From a virus: a stretch of 64,000 nt of DNA. Where the stretch lies: IMG/VR virus record IMGVR_UViG_3300034198_023063, positions 1 through 64,000 of that record; one strand, 5' to 3'. The notes beneath the pieces were generated by a model, which saw only the letters and a list, made by a program, of their open reading frames with translations, was not told the DNA's origin and made no database searches. Of the stretch, positions 30,504 to 39,248 are shown piece by piece (positions within the stretch are counted from its first letter, which is position 1; each line of letters starts with the position of its first letter). The position numbers and the translations under genes are program-made.

Positions 30504-33500
30504 ATGGCAAGTATTTCGCTGACGCCAACAAGAACGCCAACTAGGACAAGAACTCCTAGTATTACGCCTAGCGTAACACCGACTACTAGCGCAACGCCAA
30601 CGACTAGCGTTACTCCTAGCGTTACTCCAACAAACAGCGTAACGCCGACTACTAGCGTAACACCGACTACTAGCGTAACGCCAACGACTAGCGTTACTCC
30701 TAGCGTTACTCCAACCAACAGCGTAACGCCGACTACTAGCGTAACACCGACTACTAGCGTAACGCCAACGACTAGCGTAACGCCGACGGCTAGCGTTACT
30801 ATAACACCAAGCGCTACTCCTAGTACGACTCCAATACCAAGCATAACTCCATCAATTTCAGTTTCTGGAGCAAAACCAAATGATGATAAAATATTTTTAG
30901 TTAATATTTTTAATATTATTGGAGCATTAACAAGAAAGCCGATTGCAGATCAATTAATAAATATAGATACCTCTATAAAAACAGCTTACTCGAAAGACAT
31001 TGAAAATTTTGAGCAGTACGCTTCAATAAGTTTATTTAATAACAAAACAATAACTGATTTTTATAATAATGTAATAGTTAAGTCTTCATCAATCTTAGAT
31101 CCAAATGCTAAAAATGCTGTATTAGATAAGGACATTAAAGAAATAAGATCGGATTTAATAAATATTTATCTTTTCTCGACTTATAGAAATGTTAGTCAAA
31201 AAGACTGCATCTCTTTAAATGCTGATGGCACTATAAATTTCGAAGATTTAACTGTTCTATCAAAGATTTATAATATAAATTCTACATCTGTTGATGTATT
31301 GCAACTTGGAGATCCAAATTTATCTAGTTATACAAATCAACAAGAATCAGCAAAACCATATGCAGAAGTTAGAGAATGCGATGGAATTTTAGTTTCAAAA
31401 TCTTATGTAAATGTTGATGGTCTAATAAAACAGATTTATCCTTGGGACTATAGCAGCTCTAAATATTCCAGCGCAACAGATAAAATAGTAACTTCATTTT
31501 ATAAATGTAAGATTTATTTATTTGTAGTTAAGAATTACGAGCCGCAAAGCGCGACTTTCTCATACACAACATATCCTTTAGTGTTTAAATACTCTTCAAT
31601 AGAGTACGAATACGCACAAGATTTTGATGATGTAACAGAAATTCAAACTGCCCAAAATATACAAGTAAATAAAATCTTCTATCCTTATTCTTTATTAATA
31701 AATAATAATATGGTGAAAAAAGGAAGCTTGATGGGCGCGGCTTTGCCAAAATCTTTCTTAAACTTCCCTAAGATTTGCATAAATGATGACGGATACTTCA
31801 ATGGGGATATGTCCGCTTTATCTTTGCCGCAAAATACAATGGCTTGTGATTTAGGCGGAAATTTAATGCTGCAATATAATAGTGGGCAAGTGTTAAAATT
31901 AGCAGATGCTCAATTATGTGGCGACCAAACAAGAAACGCATTTATTAAGGTTAATAACGTTCTTTCTCAGTCTTCTCCCATTTACAAAAATCTTCCAGTT
32001 GTATCTGGGGCGATAGATATATATGCTGACAATTTTTCATATTTATATTATATTAAAAAGGACTCTTCTTTAGAACTAATCACTGGAGATGCATCTATAA
32101 AAAATCAAACCCAGTTATATTCTGGGCTGCCTTTAAATACAGACAATTATTTTGCTTATTCTTATAATGAAAAATACAAAGATTCAGCTTTTATATTTTC
32201 GTACGCTTTTAGAGCAGTGAGCGGAACTAGTTCTACTGATTTCTATTTAGATGTGAAGCCAGAGGTAAAGAGGCCAAGATTAAGATTGCAAAATATAAAT
32301 TCACTTAATAAAGTCGCTGTTATTTCAGATTTTGCTACTGGACTAATATATTCATTTAATGACGAAGCTGCAATCTCAACAGGAATTGTTGATTCTGGTA
32401 ATGGAATAAATCAAATATCTTTTATTCCAACATCTGGAAAATATGGAACACTACACATAGAAGCTAGAAATTATTTTTATGACTTTGATGACGGAAGCAG
32501 AAGTTTGTACTCTACGTCAGATTCGATTCAAGTAGGTAATTCTCCTGTGATATCTGATTTTAGATTAGAGTTGCTAAGAAATGGAACGCTTACAAATTTT
32601 TATGATTCTAATCAAAATTCTATACCTGCAATATCTGGAGCAGTATTTGACCAACAAACTTTTGATAACTATAGATATTATAATCCATACACTAATAACA
32701 ATCCTATACAATTTAAGTTATCTTACAATTATAATTACCAGATCGGTTTAAGAGTTGGAAACTCGGATATAAGAATGATCCCAAGCGGATCAAGCGCTAC
32801 GTTCAGTAAACAGGACTTCTTCTCTTTATTGTCTAATGATGGATCTATTAATATAACTTCAATATTACAAGATGGGACAGAATTTGTAGCTCCATTTATT
32901 TTTAAAGATAGCTACAATATGAATCCAGCTTTATCTAATCTTACAATAAATAAAGTTACAATGTATAACGCCGAAGAAACAGATTTGACTTTTAGCTTCG
33001 ACTATCAATATACAGAAATGATTAGATATGAAATATTAAATCAAGATGGCGTTGTAATTTATTCTGCGCCGTTCAAGACGAAATTCTCTTCTAGCGTAAT
33101 TTCATATTCCATAAAAACTGACATCATTCCAATAGAAAATGTAGATAGTTTAACCGTAAGAGTTACGCTAAAAAATACAACTGACTCATCTGGAAATGAA
33201 TTATATAATACAGCGATTTCAAGTTCTAGTTCTTATATCTTGCCATTAAGGTTGCCAAGATTAAATGCTTCTTCGATAAGGTTCTTTTCCGACGCAGCCT
33301 TATCGAATGAAATATCCACAATGAGAAAAAATCAAACTATTTATGTTAAATTACAATTATTTGATAAAAATGGTATAGAAATAAATGAAAACGATTACTA
33401 TAAATATATAAATACAGATCCTAATTCTTTGCAATTCATATTCTCAAATCCAGAGAATTTAAATGACTATCAGAGAGGTGTAATTTTTAATAAGATATCT

Positions 33501-33602
33501 AATTATGTTTATTCATTATTTATTTCCCCAGACACAAGTTTTGCAAAAAATACATCTTTAGTAAGCGTAAAATACACACCAATATACGAATATAAAAATT
33601 AA
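30504..33602 (+). CDS. Virion protein with Thr/Pro/Ser-rich N-terminus
   Basis: 1032 residues, ATG one base after the preceding stop. Residues 1-118 are almost only Thr, Pro, Ser and Val, built from six-residue SVTPTT units arranged in a 28-residue higher-order repeat. The remainder is a folded beta-rich protein with Ig-like patterns in the C-terminal half (for example ISDFRLELLRNGTL near 685 and LTVRVTLKNTT near 890). The T/P/S arm would be extended and could act as a stalk, or as a substrate for O-linked glycosylation by the many glycosyltransferases encoded on the other strand; the latter is speculation. Similar TPT-rich arms are known in marine phage structural proteins. Exact role unknown. 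Confidence 0.6.
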   Translation: MASISLTPTRTPTRTRTPSITPSVTPTTSATPTTSVTPSVTPTNSVTPTTSVTPTTSVTPTTSVTPSVTPTNSVTPTTSVTPTTSVTPTTSVTPTASVTITPSATPSTTPIPSITPSISVSGAKPNDDKIFLVNIFNIIGALTRKPIADQLINIDTSIKTAYSKDIENFEQYASISLFNNKTITDFYNNVIVKSSSILDPNAKNAVLDKDIKEIRSDLINIYLFSTYRNVSQKDCISLNADGTINFEDLTVLSKIYNINSTSVDVLQLGDPNLSSYTNQQESAKPYAEVRECDGILVSKSYVNVDGLIKQIYPWDYSSSKYSSATDKIVTSFYKCKIYLFVVKNYEPQSATFSYTTYPLVFKYSSIEYEYAQDFDDVTEIQTAQNIQVNKIFYPYSLLINNNMVKKGSLMGAALPKSFLNFPKICINDDGYFNGDMSALSLPQNTMACDLGGNLMLQYNSGQVLKLADAQLCGDQTRNAFIKVNNVLSQSSPIYKNLPVVSGAIDIYADNFSYLYYIKKDSSLELITGDASIKNQTQLYSGLPLNTDNYFAYSYNEKYKDSAFIFSYAFRAVSGTSSTDFYLDVKPEVKRPRLRLQNINSLNKVAVISDFATGLIYSFNDEAAISTGIVDSGNGINQISFIPTSGKYGTLHIEARNYFYDFDDGSRSLYSTSDSIQVGNSPVISDFRLELLRNGTLTNFYDSNQNSIPAISGAVFDQQTFDNYRYYNPYTNNNPIQFKLSYNYNYQIGLRVGNSDIRMIPSGSSATFSKQDFFSLLSNDGSINITSILQDGTEFVAPFIFKDSYNMNPALSNLTINKVTMYNAEETDLTFSFDYQYTEMIRYEILNQDGVVIYSAPFKTKFSSSVISYSIKTDIIPIENVDSLTVRVTLKNTTDSSGNELYNTAISSSSSYILPLRLPRLNASSIRFFSDAALSNEISTMRKNQTIYVKLQLFDKNGIEINENDYYKYINTDPNSLQFIFSNPENLNDYQRGVIFNKISNYVYSLFISPDTSFAKNTSLVSVKYTPIYEYKN
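30601..30784 (+). repeat. 84-bp tandem duplication coding Thr/Pro/Ser repeat
   Basis: Two adjacent 84-bp units, 30601-30684 and 30685-30768, differ at a single base (ACA versus ACC, both Thr). A third, partial copy begins at 30769. Each unit is itself made of shorter near-18-bp repeats coding SVTPTT, and related units extend on both sides (about 30516-30850). The stretch is visibly richer in G and C than its surroundings. Near-identity at silent positions implies recent duplication or ongoing gene conversion. Confidence 0.9.
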
Positions 33603-33607
33603 ATCAT

Positions 33608-36600
33608 ATGCCAATACAAGAAGATGGAATCATTGAAATATCGGATGGCGTAGATCAAGACCCCTTAAGCCCTCCAACAGTAAAAGATCTTTTCATTAAG
33701 ATTGAAGATACTAGAGTTATAAATAATCTTAACAATATAATTGTTGATTCTGTTTATGTTAATTGGAGTGTGGAAAACGCGTCTTCAATAGAATTAAAAA
33801 TTCAAAAAGTAAATAGTTCGATGGTTGTTTTTGGCGATGAGGAAGTTATAGATGTATCTTTTTTTAATCAAAGAGATGGATATTTATTAGTTTTAGATAA
33901 AGATTTTGGATTAAAAATTACTATTGCTGCAAAAAATCCAAATACTGAGCCAAGTCAAGATTCAAGATCTATAATAATAAAAAAAGCCTCTTCTAATTCT
34001 ATCCCATCGGATTCTATAGTTAATCAAGAAAATGGTTTTTTTATAGAAAAAGCTGGAAGCGATTATGATTTTAATGCTGTAAAACTTACTTTGCTTTTAG
34101 ATAAAAAAGGAGGAGTATTTAGTTTTCCGGAAGATGGAGCTTCTTTAGATATATTTTTAAACTATACTTCTAATAGAAATAGATCTTGGACACCGATTGC
34201 TTTGAGTGGTGGATCTACAAAGGAGATAAAAGACGCTGGCGATAATATAATAAATTATAAATTTATATTTGGATCTAATGGTTCAATAAAAATAAATCCG
34301 CCTCAGAATGGGGGTACTATATTCTTTTATTGTAGGTTAGTTACAAAAAGTGCAGATGGGCAGGCAAATGAGTATAGAACAAAAGAAGAATTTTTGTTTT
34401 TTGACACAGTTGAGTTACAAACAAATCAAGCGAATGTAGTTTTAGATTCATCTTCATCAAAACCCGCAAAATTAAAATATGAAATCAAAACAACGATTTC
34501 AGAAATGTATGCGTTAGCAGAAAATATAGTAGGAAAAAATGGAGAAAAAATAAAAAATAATTTTATTCATTATTTTTTAGATTCTAAAAAATTTAAAGGA
34601 AAAAACTATTCAGATTCGTCTTTTGTTTATTATGTGGACGGTTCTTTAAGGTCTAGTTTTATATATGAAGCTTCTCCTAAAAATGGAACGAATACTCAAG
34701 GATATTTTTATCCAGCTTGTGTGTCTGAAATTTTACCATGTATAAATATTGTTTTAGATGCAAATGGAAAAAATAATTGCGTTACTTTATTTTGGAAAAT
34801 AATTGATGATTTTTATGATTATACTTTTTTCAATGGAAACATAAATATAAAAACAAATGAGTTAAAAATCTCAGTTGAATATTTAGATGCTGGAGTTTAT
34901 AAAGAGATTTTATCTGACGTATTATTAAGTTATGGAGCAGATAAAAATTATGATCCTGTAGAAAATAAATTTTTTATTAAAATCAGCAAAGACAATAGAG
35001 AATTAAAGAATGCGTCTTTATTTTTTAATATTTCAGAATTGGATAACCAAAATAAAAATTTAAGAATCGTTGTAAAATCACATAAGGTTACAGTGTCTAC
35101 TCCATTTTTAGGTACTTTTGATTATTCTTATAATAAGTTATTAATAACTCCAGAATGGACTCATCTTTTATATGATCAATTTATACCAAGTTCCAGCAGG
35201 GATTCTTTGGATAAAAAGTTTAGTATTAATTTAGATAGTCCTATTTTAAGAGGAATAGTATTACCAGATAAAGCATTCAAAATTTTTGATATTTTAAAAG
35301 GAATTAGTTATGGCAGTGGAATATCAGGAGATCCATTTGTAATTAAACAAGATTACAAAATACTATATAAATTATTTACGGAAGTAAATGCTTTCTACTT
35401 AGATCCGATTAGAGAGGGAACAATAACTTATATAGATTTACCAAATAAATCTGATTCTGTATTTTTAATACCGCCATCATTAACTATTCCACCACCAAAT
35501 CTAGATCAAATAAATGGAATACAGGCTAAAGCAGAAGTTGTATTAAATGAATATGGAAAAATAGGAGGAATAAAAATAATAGATCCGGGGAGTGGGTATT
35601 CATTTTTTAAAGATTCTCAAGCTAAAAGAGAGCAAACTTTCATAGATTTAATTCCAGTAATAAAATCAACATATCAAATAGTATCTTCTAATTTAAATGT
35701 TAACAAGCAAACTTTAACTCTTGTAAATAATTCATTTTCTAGATTAAAAGCTAGTATTGATGGTGGGACTCTCTTGTCTCAAGCAGCTACTTCTTCGAGA
35801 GTACTGGATTCCGAACAGCAAGCAATATTAGAAGACTATAAGCAAAGAAATAATTTTAAAGATGATTCTAATATAGAGGAAAGTCGAGATTCTATTGGAT
35901 ACAACAACACAAGGACGGTAATAAAAAATAATGTCTCGATACAAATTCTTGATCCTGAGTGGTACGCAATATCATCATTATATGGAGAAAAATATAATAA
36001 TCCATTAGAAAATTTATCTATTTATAATCAAGATACAGATCCAGCCGCAGAGTCAATAGATCCTTCTAGTTTGTCTCCAAATGTACAAAACGCTTCCGTC
36101 GCAATAGAAAATCCAGAAGGTCAGACCGTTGTGCAAAATAATACACAAATACCGGGAACATCAACAACTTCGGAAACTTTTGCTTTAAATTATTTAACTA
36201 TTTATACAGATTCTAGCCCCTCGATTTCTTTAATAAATAACGATAGCGCTCCTCCTTGGCTTACGCTCTTACCGAAAGAATATAGAAGCGATGGTTCACC
36301 TGCTTATGGAACTTTAGCGAATATGTTGCCAAGAGCTTATAATTTATACAATAGATTATCAGTGGGAATTAATAATCTAAATGAAGTGAGAGTTATGATT
36401 CCGATGATTTGGGCTGTTGATTTTACTACCTCTTCAAAAGATTATTATTTACCAATAGATCAAACGGAAGATGAGAATAAGATAATAGAATGGAGTCAAG
36501 ATGGGACGAGAAAAACCTTTCAACAAACTTATAGCTATTATCAACCAATAAACTCTTCAATAGGAGTTTCAGCGTCAAGAAGTGTTGGTAAAGTTTGGTA

Positions 36601-37108
36601 TACAAATCTGGATAGGATAGATAGAGGTTTGGAAAACTCTAGTGCTAGCGAATTTAAAATCTCTTCAGAATATGGAAGTTCAGCGTCTTTTGCTCCATTT
36701 GTGCATCCTTGGATGGAAAAAGCATTTCCAGAATTTTATTTAAGATCTTATAAGAGAAAGTTTTTAGGAATAGTGACTGAGCAGTCTTATTCGTGTTCGA
36801 GCTACACTCCTTATCAAGAAAATGGCATTTCTTATATATCTTGCGCTGGTGTATGGGGAGATCCATACGCAAAGGCAACGTCAGCTTCAAGTATCCCAGT
36901 TGATATTGGAACCACAAATACTCGTTTTGAGTTTTTTGGAAATGGAACAATATCAGCGTCACCAGATGGAACAGCCAGAGCTTTATCGGTACACAACGGA
37001 GCAAAAAATGGAAGAAGAATATTTTGCTCGGAAAGTTGTGGGACACAACACTATAAAACAATAGATTTTAAATATACAAATATGTATCCGGGAACAGTAA
37101 GAATATGA
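33608..37108 (+). CDS. Large virion structural protein
   Basis: 1166 residues, five bases after the preceding stop, and overlapping the next gene by ATGA. I do not recognise the whole protein. The first 120 residues contain an Ig-like strand pattern (IIVDSVYVNWSVENASSIEL). Near residue 640-665 lies EYGKIGGIKIIDPGSGY, related to the GSGY motif of the gene at 15231-16898. The C-terminal 110 residues hold several cysteines and a NGAKNGRRIFCSESCG segment. It ends the series of very large virion proteins and is the last large gene before the strand switch. Fibre, spike or neck function cannot be decided from sequence. Confidence 0.55.
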   Translation: MPIQEDGIIEISDGVDQDPLSPPTVKDLFIKIEDTRVINNLNNIIVDSVYVNWSVENASSIELKIQKVNSSMVVFGDEEVIDVSFFNQRDGYLLVLDKDFGLKITIAAKNPNTEPSQDSRSIIIKKASSNSIPSDSIVNQENGFFIEKAGSDYDFNAVKLTLLLDKKGGVFSFPEDGASLDIFLNYTSNRNRSWTPIALSGGSTKEIKDAGDNIINYKFIFGSNGSIKINPPQNGGTIFFYCRLVTKSADGQANEYRTKEEFLFFDTVELQTNQANVVLDSSSSKPAKLKYEIKTTISEMYALAENIVGKNGEKIKNNFIHYFLDSKKFKGKNYSDSSFVYYVDGSLRSSFIYEASPKNGTNTQGYFYPACVSEILPCINIVLDANGKNNCVTLFWKIIDDFYDYTFFNGNINIKTNELKISVEYLDAGVYKEILSDVLLSYGADKNYDPVENKFFIKISKDNRELKNASLFFNISELDNQNKNLRIVVKSHKVTVSTPFLGTFDYSYNKLLITPEWTHLLYDQFIPSSSRDSLDKKFSINLDSPILRGIVLPDKAFKIFDILKGISYGSGISGDPFVIKQDYKILYKLFTEVNAFYLDPIREGTITYIDLPNKSDSVFLIPPSLTIPPPNLDQINGIQAKAEVVLNEYGKIGGIKIIDPGSGYSFFKDSQAKREQTFIDLIPVIKSTYQIVSSNLNVNKQTLTLVNNSFSRLKASIDGGTLLSQAATSSRVLDSEQQAILEDYKQRNNFKDDSNIEESRDSIGYNNTRTVIKNNVSIQILDPEWYAISSLYGEKYNNPLENLSIYNQDTDPAAESIDPSSLSPNVQNASVAIENPEGQTVVQNNTQIPGTSTTSETFALNYLTIYTDSSPSISLINNDSAPPWLTLLPKEYRSDGSPAYGTLANMLPRAYNLYNRLSVGINNLNEVRVMIPMIWAVDFTTSSKDYYLPIDQTEDENKIIEWSQDGTRKTFQQTYSYYQPINSSIGVSASRSVGKVWYTNLDRIDRGLENSSASEFKISSEYGSSASFAPFVHPWMEKAFPEFYLRSYKRKFLGIVTEQSYSCSSYTPYQENGISYISCAGVWGDPYAKATSASSIPVDIGTTNTRFEFFGNGTISASPDGTARALSVHNGAKNGRRIFCSESCGTQHYKTIDFKYTNMYPGTVRI

Positions 37109-37368
37109 TATCTGAATCTTTTAAAAATTTACTAAAAGAAGGGCTAAAAATTCAAAACGGAATGATAAAAACAACGCAAAGAGCTTCTTCAGCAATAATA
37201 AATAATGGAAAGCTTGTCTCTACAAAAGATGAAGCTAAAGCTAGGCTTGATATATGCAATAAATGCCCCAACCTTTCGAAAAAGGGGGGCAGATGCGAAC
37301 TTTGTGGATGTTTCGTGGTAGCTAAAGTAAAGCTTGACTTTGAAACTTGCCCAGCCGGTAAATGGTAA
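37105..37368 (+). CDS. Small zinc-ribbon-like protein (DUF6171-like)
   Basis: 87 residues, coupled to the gene before by ATGA. The C-terminal half carries a clear metal-binding layout: C51-x2-C54, C64-x2-C67-x-C69 and C82, with the typical phrases ARLDICNKCP, CELCGCF and ending CPAGKW. Small proteins with this pattern recur in tailed phages, often near tail genes, with no established function; I assign DUF6171 from memory of the pattern. The N-terminal 40 residues are helical and basic. It is the last + strand gene; its stop at 37366-37368 abuts the stop of the opposing gene. Confidence 0.65.
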   Translation: MISESFKNLLKEGLKIQNGMIKTTQRASSAIINNGKLVSTKDEAKARLDICNKCPNLSKKGGRCELCGCFVVAKVKLDFETCPAGKW

Positions 37369-38076
37369 TTACTTACTGGAAGACTTCTTTATACGATCTA
37401 TAAGCTCGAAGATCTTTGGCTTTGGAATATCTGAAAGAGCAGTTATTTCTTCAGCTTTTTCATATTTCTCTTTAGATAATTTCTTTTTTAAGTCATCTAG
37501 AGAAATATTTTTTTCTTTCATTAGGTTAGAAAGAACTGCTGTTGGTGAAAGAGGGTTTTCTGGAGTAAGTTCTTCAAAATTAACTTTAGCTCCAATTTCA
37601 TCTTGGCCAACGATATTAATCTTAAGGAAATTGCGGACGCATCGTACAAAGGCTCTATTTTCAGCTATTGCTGCTAAATAATTTCTAGCAAAGCTCTGTG
37701 TATTATCTGGAGAAGCGTCAGCGAGTGCTTCGAAGATGATTTCCTTCCCATTAGTTTCATAGTTACTGCTCCAACAAATTGTACAACCAGCTATAACATA
37801 TGACGGACTTGCTGATGGAATAGAGTACCCAACAGAGGTGAAACCTCTAATCTGGGCTAGCTCTTTGATGCCGCCTAGAAGGATAAGAAGATCCTTGTCC
37901 TCAAGCTTTGATATGTCAGTCTCTTGGGTTCTTTGCTTATTAGGAACAAGAAATTCTGGGCGAATCATTTTGCGCCAGTTTACAGATCCATCTTCATTGT
38001 AGACGTATGGAATTGGCGGATTCTCAAGAAGTCCATACTCATTTCTTGAAAATATTTTTGGAGGAATAGAACTCAT
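37369..38076 (-). CDS. Possible Rad52-like single-strand annealing protein
   Basis: 235 residues from the ATG at 38076; a TTG six codons upstream would overlap the preceding stop and is less likely. The core reads ICWSSNYET, FEALADASPDN, then YLAAIAENRAFVRCVRNFL and VGQDEIG. The order strand, G/A-DA-SP-N, then a helix with A-E-N/T-RA-x2-R is what I associate with Rad52/Sak-type annealing proteins and related phage proteins. The C-terminus (about 165-235) is charged and helical, possibly a partner-binding tail. It is the last gene of an array that includes RecA and SSB-like genes, which suits recombination. The function is a tentative pattern match and could be wrong. Confidence 0.4.
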   Translation of the reverse strand: MSSIPPKIFSRNEYGLLENPPIPYVYNEDGSVNWRKMIRPEFLVPNKQRTQETDISKLEDKDLLILLGGIKELAQIRGFTSVGYSIPSASPSYVIAGCTICWSSNYETNGKEIIFEALADASPDNTQSFARNYLAAIAENRAFVRCVRNFLKINIVGQDEIGAKVNFEELTPENPLSPTAVLSNLMKEKNISLDDLKKKLSKEKYEKAEEITALSDIPKPKIFELIDRIKKSSSK

Positions 38077-38090
38077 CTTTGTAGTATGGA

Positions 38091-39248
38091 TCAAATTTTT
38101 TCGTTAGTCAAGAAGTAAAAGCTGTCAGCCTCTTCTTTGAAAGAGTCGTCTAAGATTTGAGGCAAAGGGAAAGAGCCATTTCTAACATCTGGGTGATTAA
38201 TTCCAGCCCGACAATGCCATTTGCTAGCGAACGTTTTCCCGCTTTTAATTATTATTTTATTTGTTTTGAAGAAAACTTTTGATTTATCAAGCCCATCTAA
38301 AAATGATAAATCCATTTTATTTAGCTTGTTAATTATTTTATAATTTAAATATTTTAGTTTTTCAGGCTCTAGGTCTTTATCGTTAAGGGATGTTATAATG
38401 TCATAATTAAATTTAAAAGACTCCAGTAAGTCTATAAAAGATGGATCTGAACCTTTTTGAACTTTAAAATATATTTTTTTAATTGAATTTTTATAAGTTA
38501 GTAAAATATTTTTAGAAATATCTCTATTTGTTACTATGGAAGCGGGACCATTTTTTAATTGATCAGCAAGGTTTGCTTCTGAAAAAAATTCATCCATTCT
38601 AACTAATATTTCATTTTTTGAATCATTAGTTATTTTAAAACTGCAATCTGGAATTAAATCCATAGTTGGAAATGAATAAACTTTCCCAATCGAAAGGGTT
38701 CTATCAAAATCATAATTTTCTTCAGGCGATAGTTTTGAAAGTATCTTTACTGCGATTTCTTCTGGTCTAATATTATTTATGAAATTACCAATAGGATTAA
38801 AAAAGTTTTTTGATGCTTTATTCGTATTGATGATTTCATTTTCGCCAAGCAGCAAATTGTCAACAAGATAATCTGTTTTTAAAAATATTTGCGGAATTCC
38901 TTTTTCAGAACAGATGAGAGAATAAAATTTTGAAGAACCACAATAAAGCATTGAGTGGTTTAGCATATAGGCTTTTTCAGACAAACTGGTTTCTTTGTCT
39001 ATGCAAGTGCGGCTGAATGGTTGTTTTTTGTCGTCTACAAAATTAACTATCTCTATACTATTTTTAGATAAGAAAGGCTCAATTAATTGAACGACCCTAC
39101 TCCAGAATACATAATTTAAATTTTGATCATCGTTTTGAGTTTCCAGCACTATGTATTTAGTGAATGGTAGTGGGAAAAACTTCTGATAAATAAAACTATC
39201 ATTAGGCTCGATGCCTGTAGTAGAAGAAAAAGATTTAAGTAAATTCAT
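38091..39248 (-). CDS. Protein with C-terminal half of a GT9-like glycosyltransferase
   Basis: 385 residues, start overlapping the upstream stop as ATGA. Residues about 15-125 (TKYIVLETQNDDQNLNYVFW ... MLYCGSSKFYSLICSEKGIP) follow the second Rossmann half of ADP-heptose:LPS heptosyltransferase-type GT9 enzymes, where a conserved D/S-x-x-x-H-x-A-x-x-x-G-x-P region binds the nucleotide sugar. The matching first half lies at the very end of the upstream gene, so one domain is split over two coupled genes. Residues 170-385 are not recognised; they contain a KWHCRAGINHPD segment. Likely a glycosyltransferase subunit; the donor sugar is unknown. Confidence 0.4.
   Translation of the reverse strand: MNLLKSFSSTTGIEPNDSFIYQKFFPLPFTKYIVLETQNDDQNLNYVFWSRVVQLIEPFLSKNSIEIVNFVDDKKQPFSRTCIDKETSLSEKAYMLNHSMLYCGSSKFYSLICSEKGIPQIFLKTDYLVDNLLLGENEIINTNKASKNFFNPIGNFINNIRPEEIAVKILSKLSPEENYDFDRTLSIGKVYSFPTMDLIPDCSFKITNDSKNEILVRMDEFFSEANLADQLKNGPASIVTNRDISKNILLTYKNSIKKIYFKVQKGSDPSFIDLLESFKFNYDIITSLNDKDLEPEKLKYLNYKIINKLNKMDLSFLDGLDKSKVFFKTNKIIIKSGKTFASKWHCRAGINHPDVRNGSFPLPQILDDSFKEEADSFYFLTNEKI

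Noticed and set aside
30601-30784. Tandem repeat as a possible CRISPR array
   Set aside because: Units are head to tail without unique spacers, in frame, and code for a Thr/Pro/Ser peptide.
30440-30844. 134-residue Val/Gly-rich open frame on the - strand
   Set aside because: It is the antisense image of the Thr/Pro/Ser-coding tandem repeat and overlaps two well-supported + strand genes.
31215-31280. Dockerin/EF-hand-like loop (NADGTINFEDL) in the T/P/S-rich virion protein
   Set aside because: The first calcium ligand position is Ser rather than Asp and only one half-site is present, so it is not enough to claim a dockerin.
36654-37064. Open frames on both strands (135 and 80 residues) inside the last large virion gene
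   Set aside because: Shadows of the main frame, with no recognisable motif or leader.
37334-37681. 115-residue + strand open frame over the strand switch
   Set aside because: It opposes a gene with a convincing conserved core and overlaps the end of the zinc-ribbon gene.
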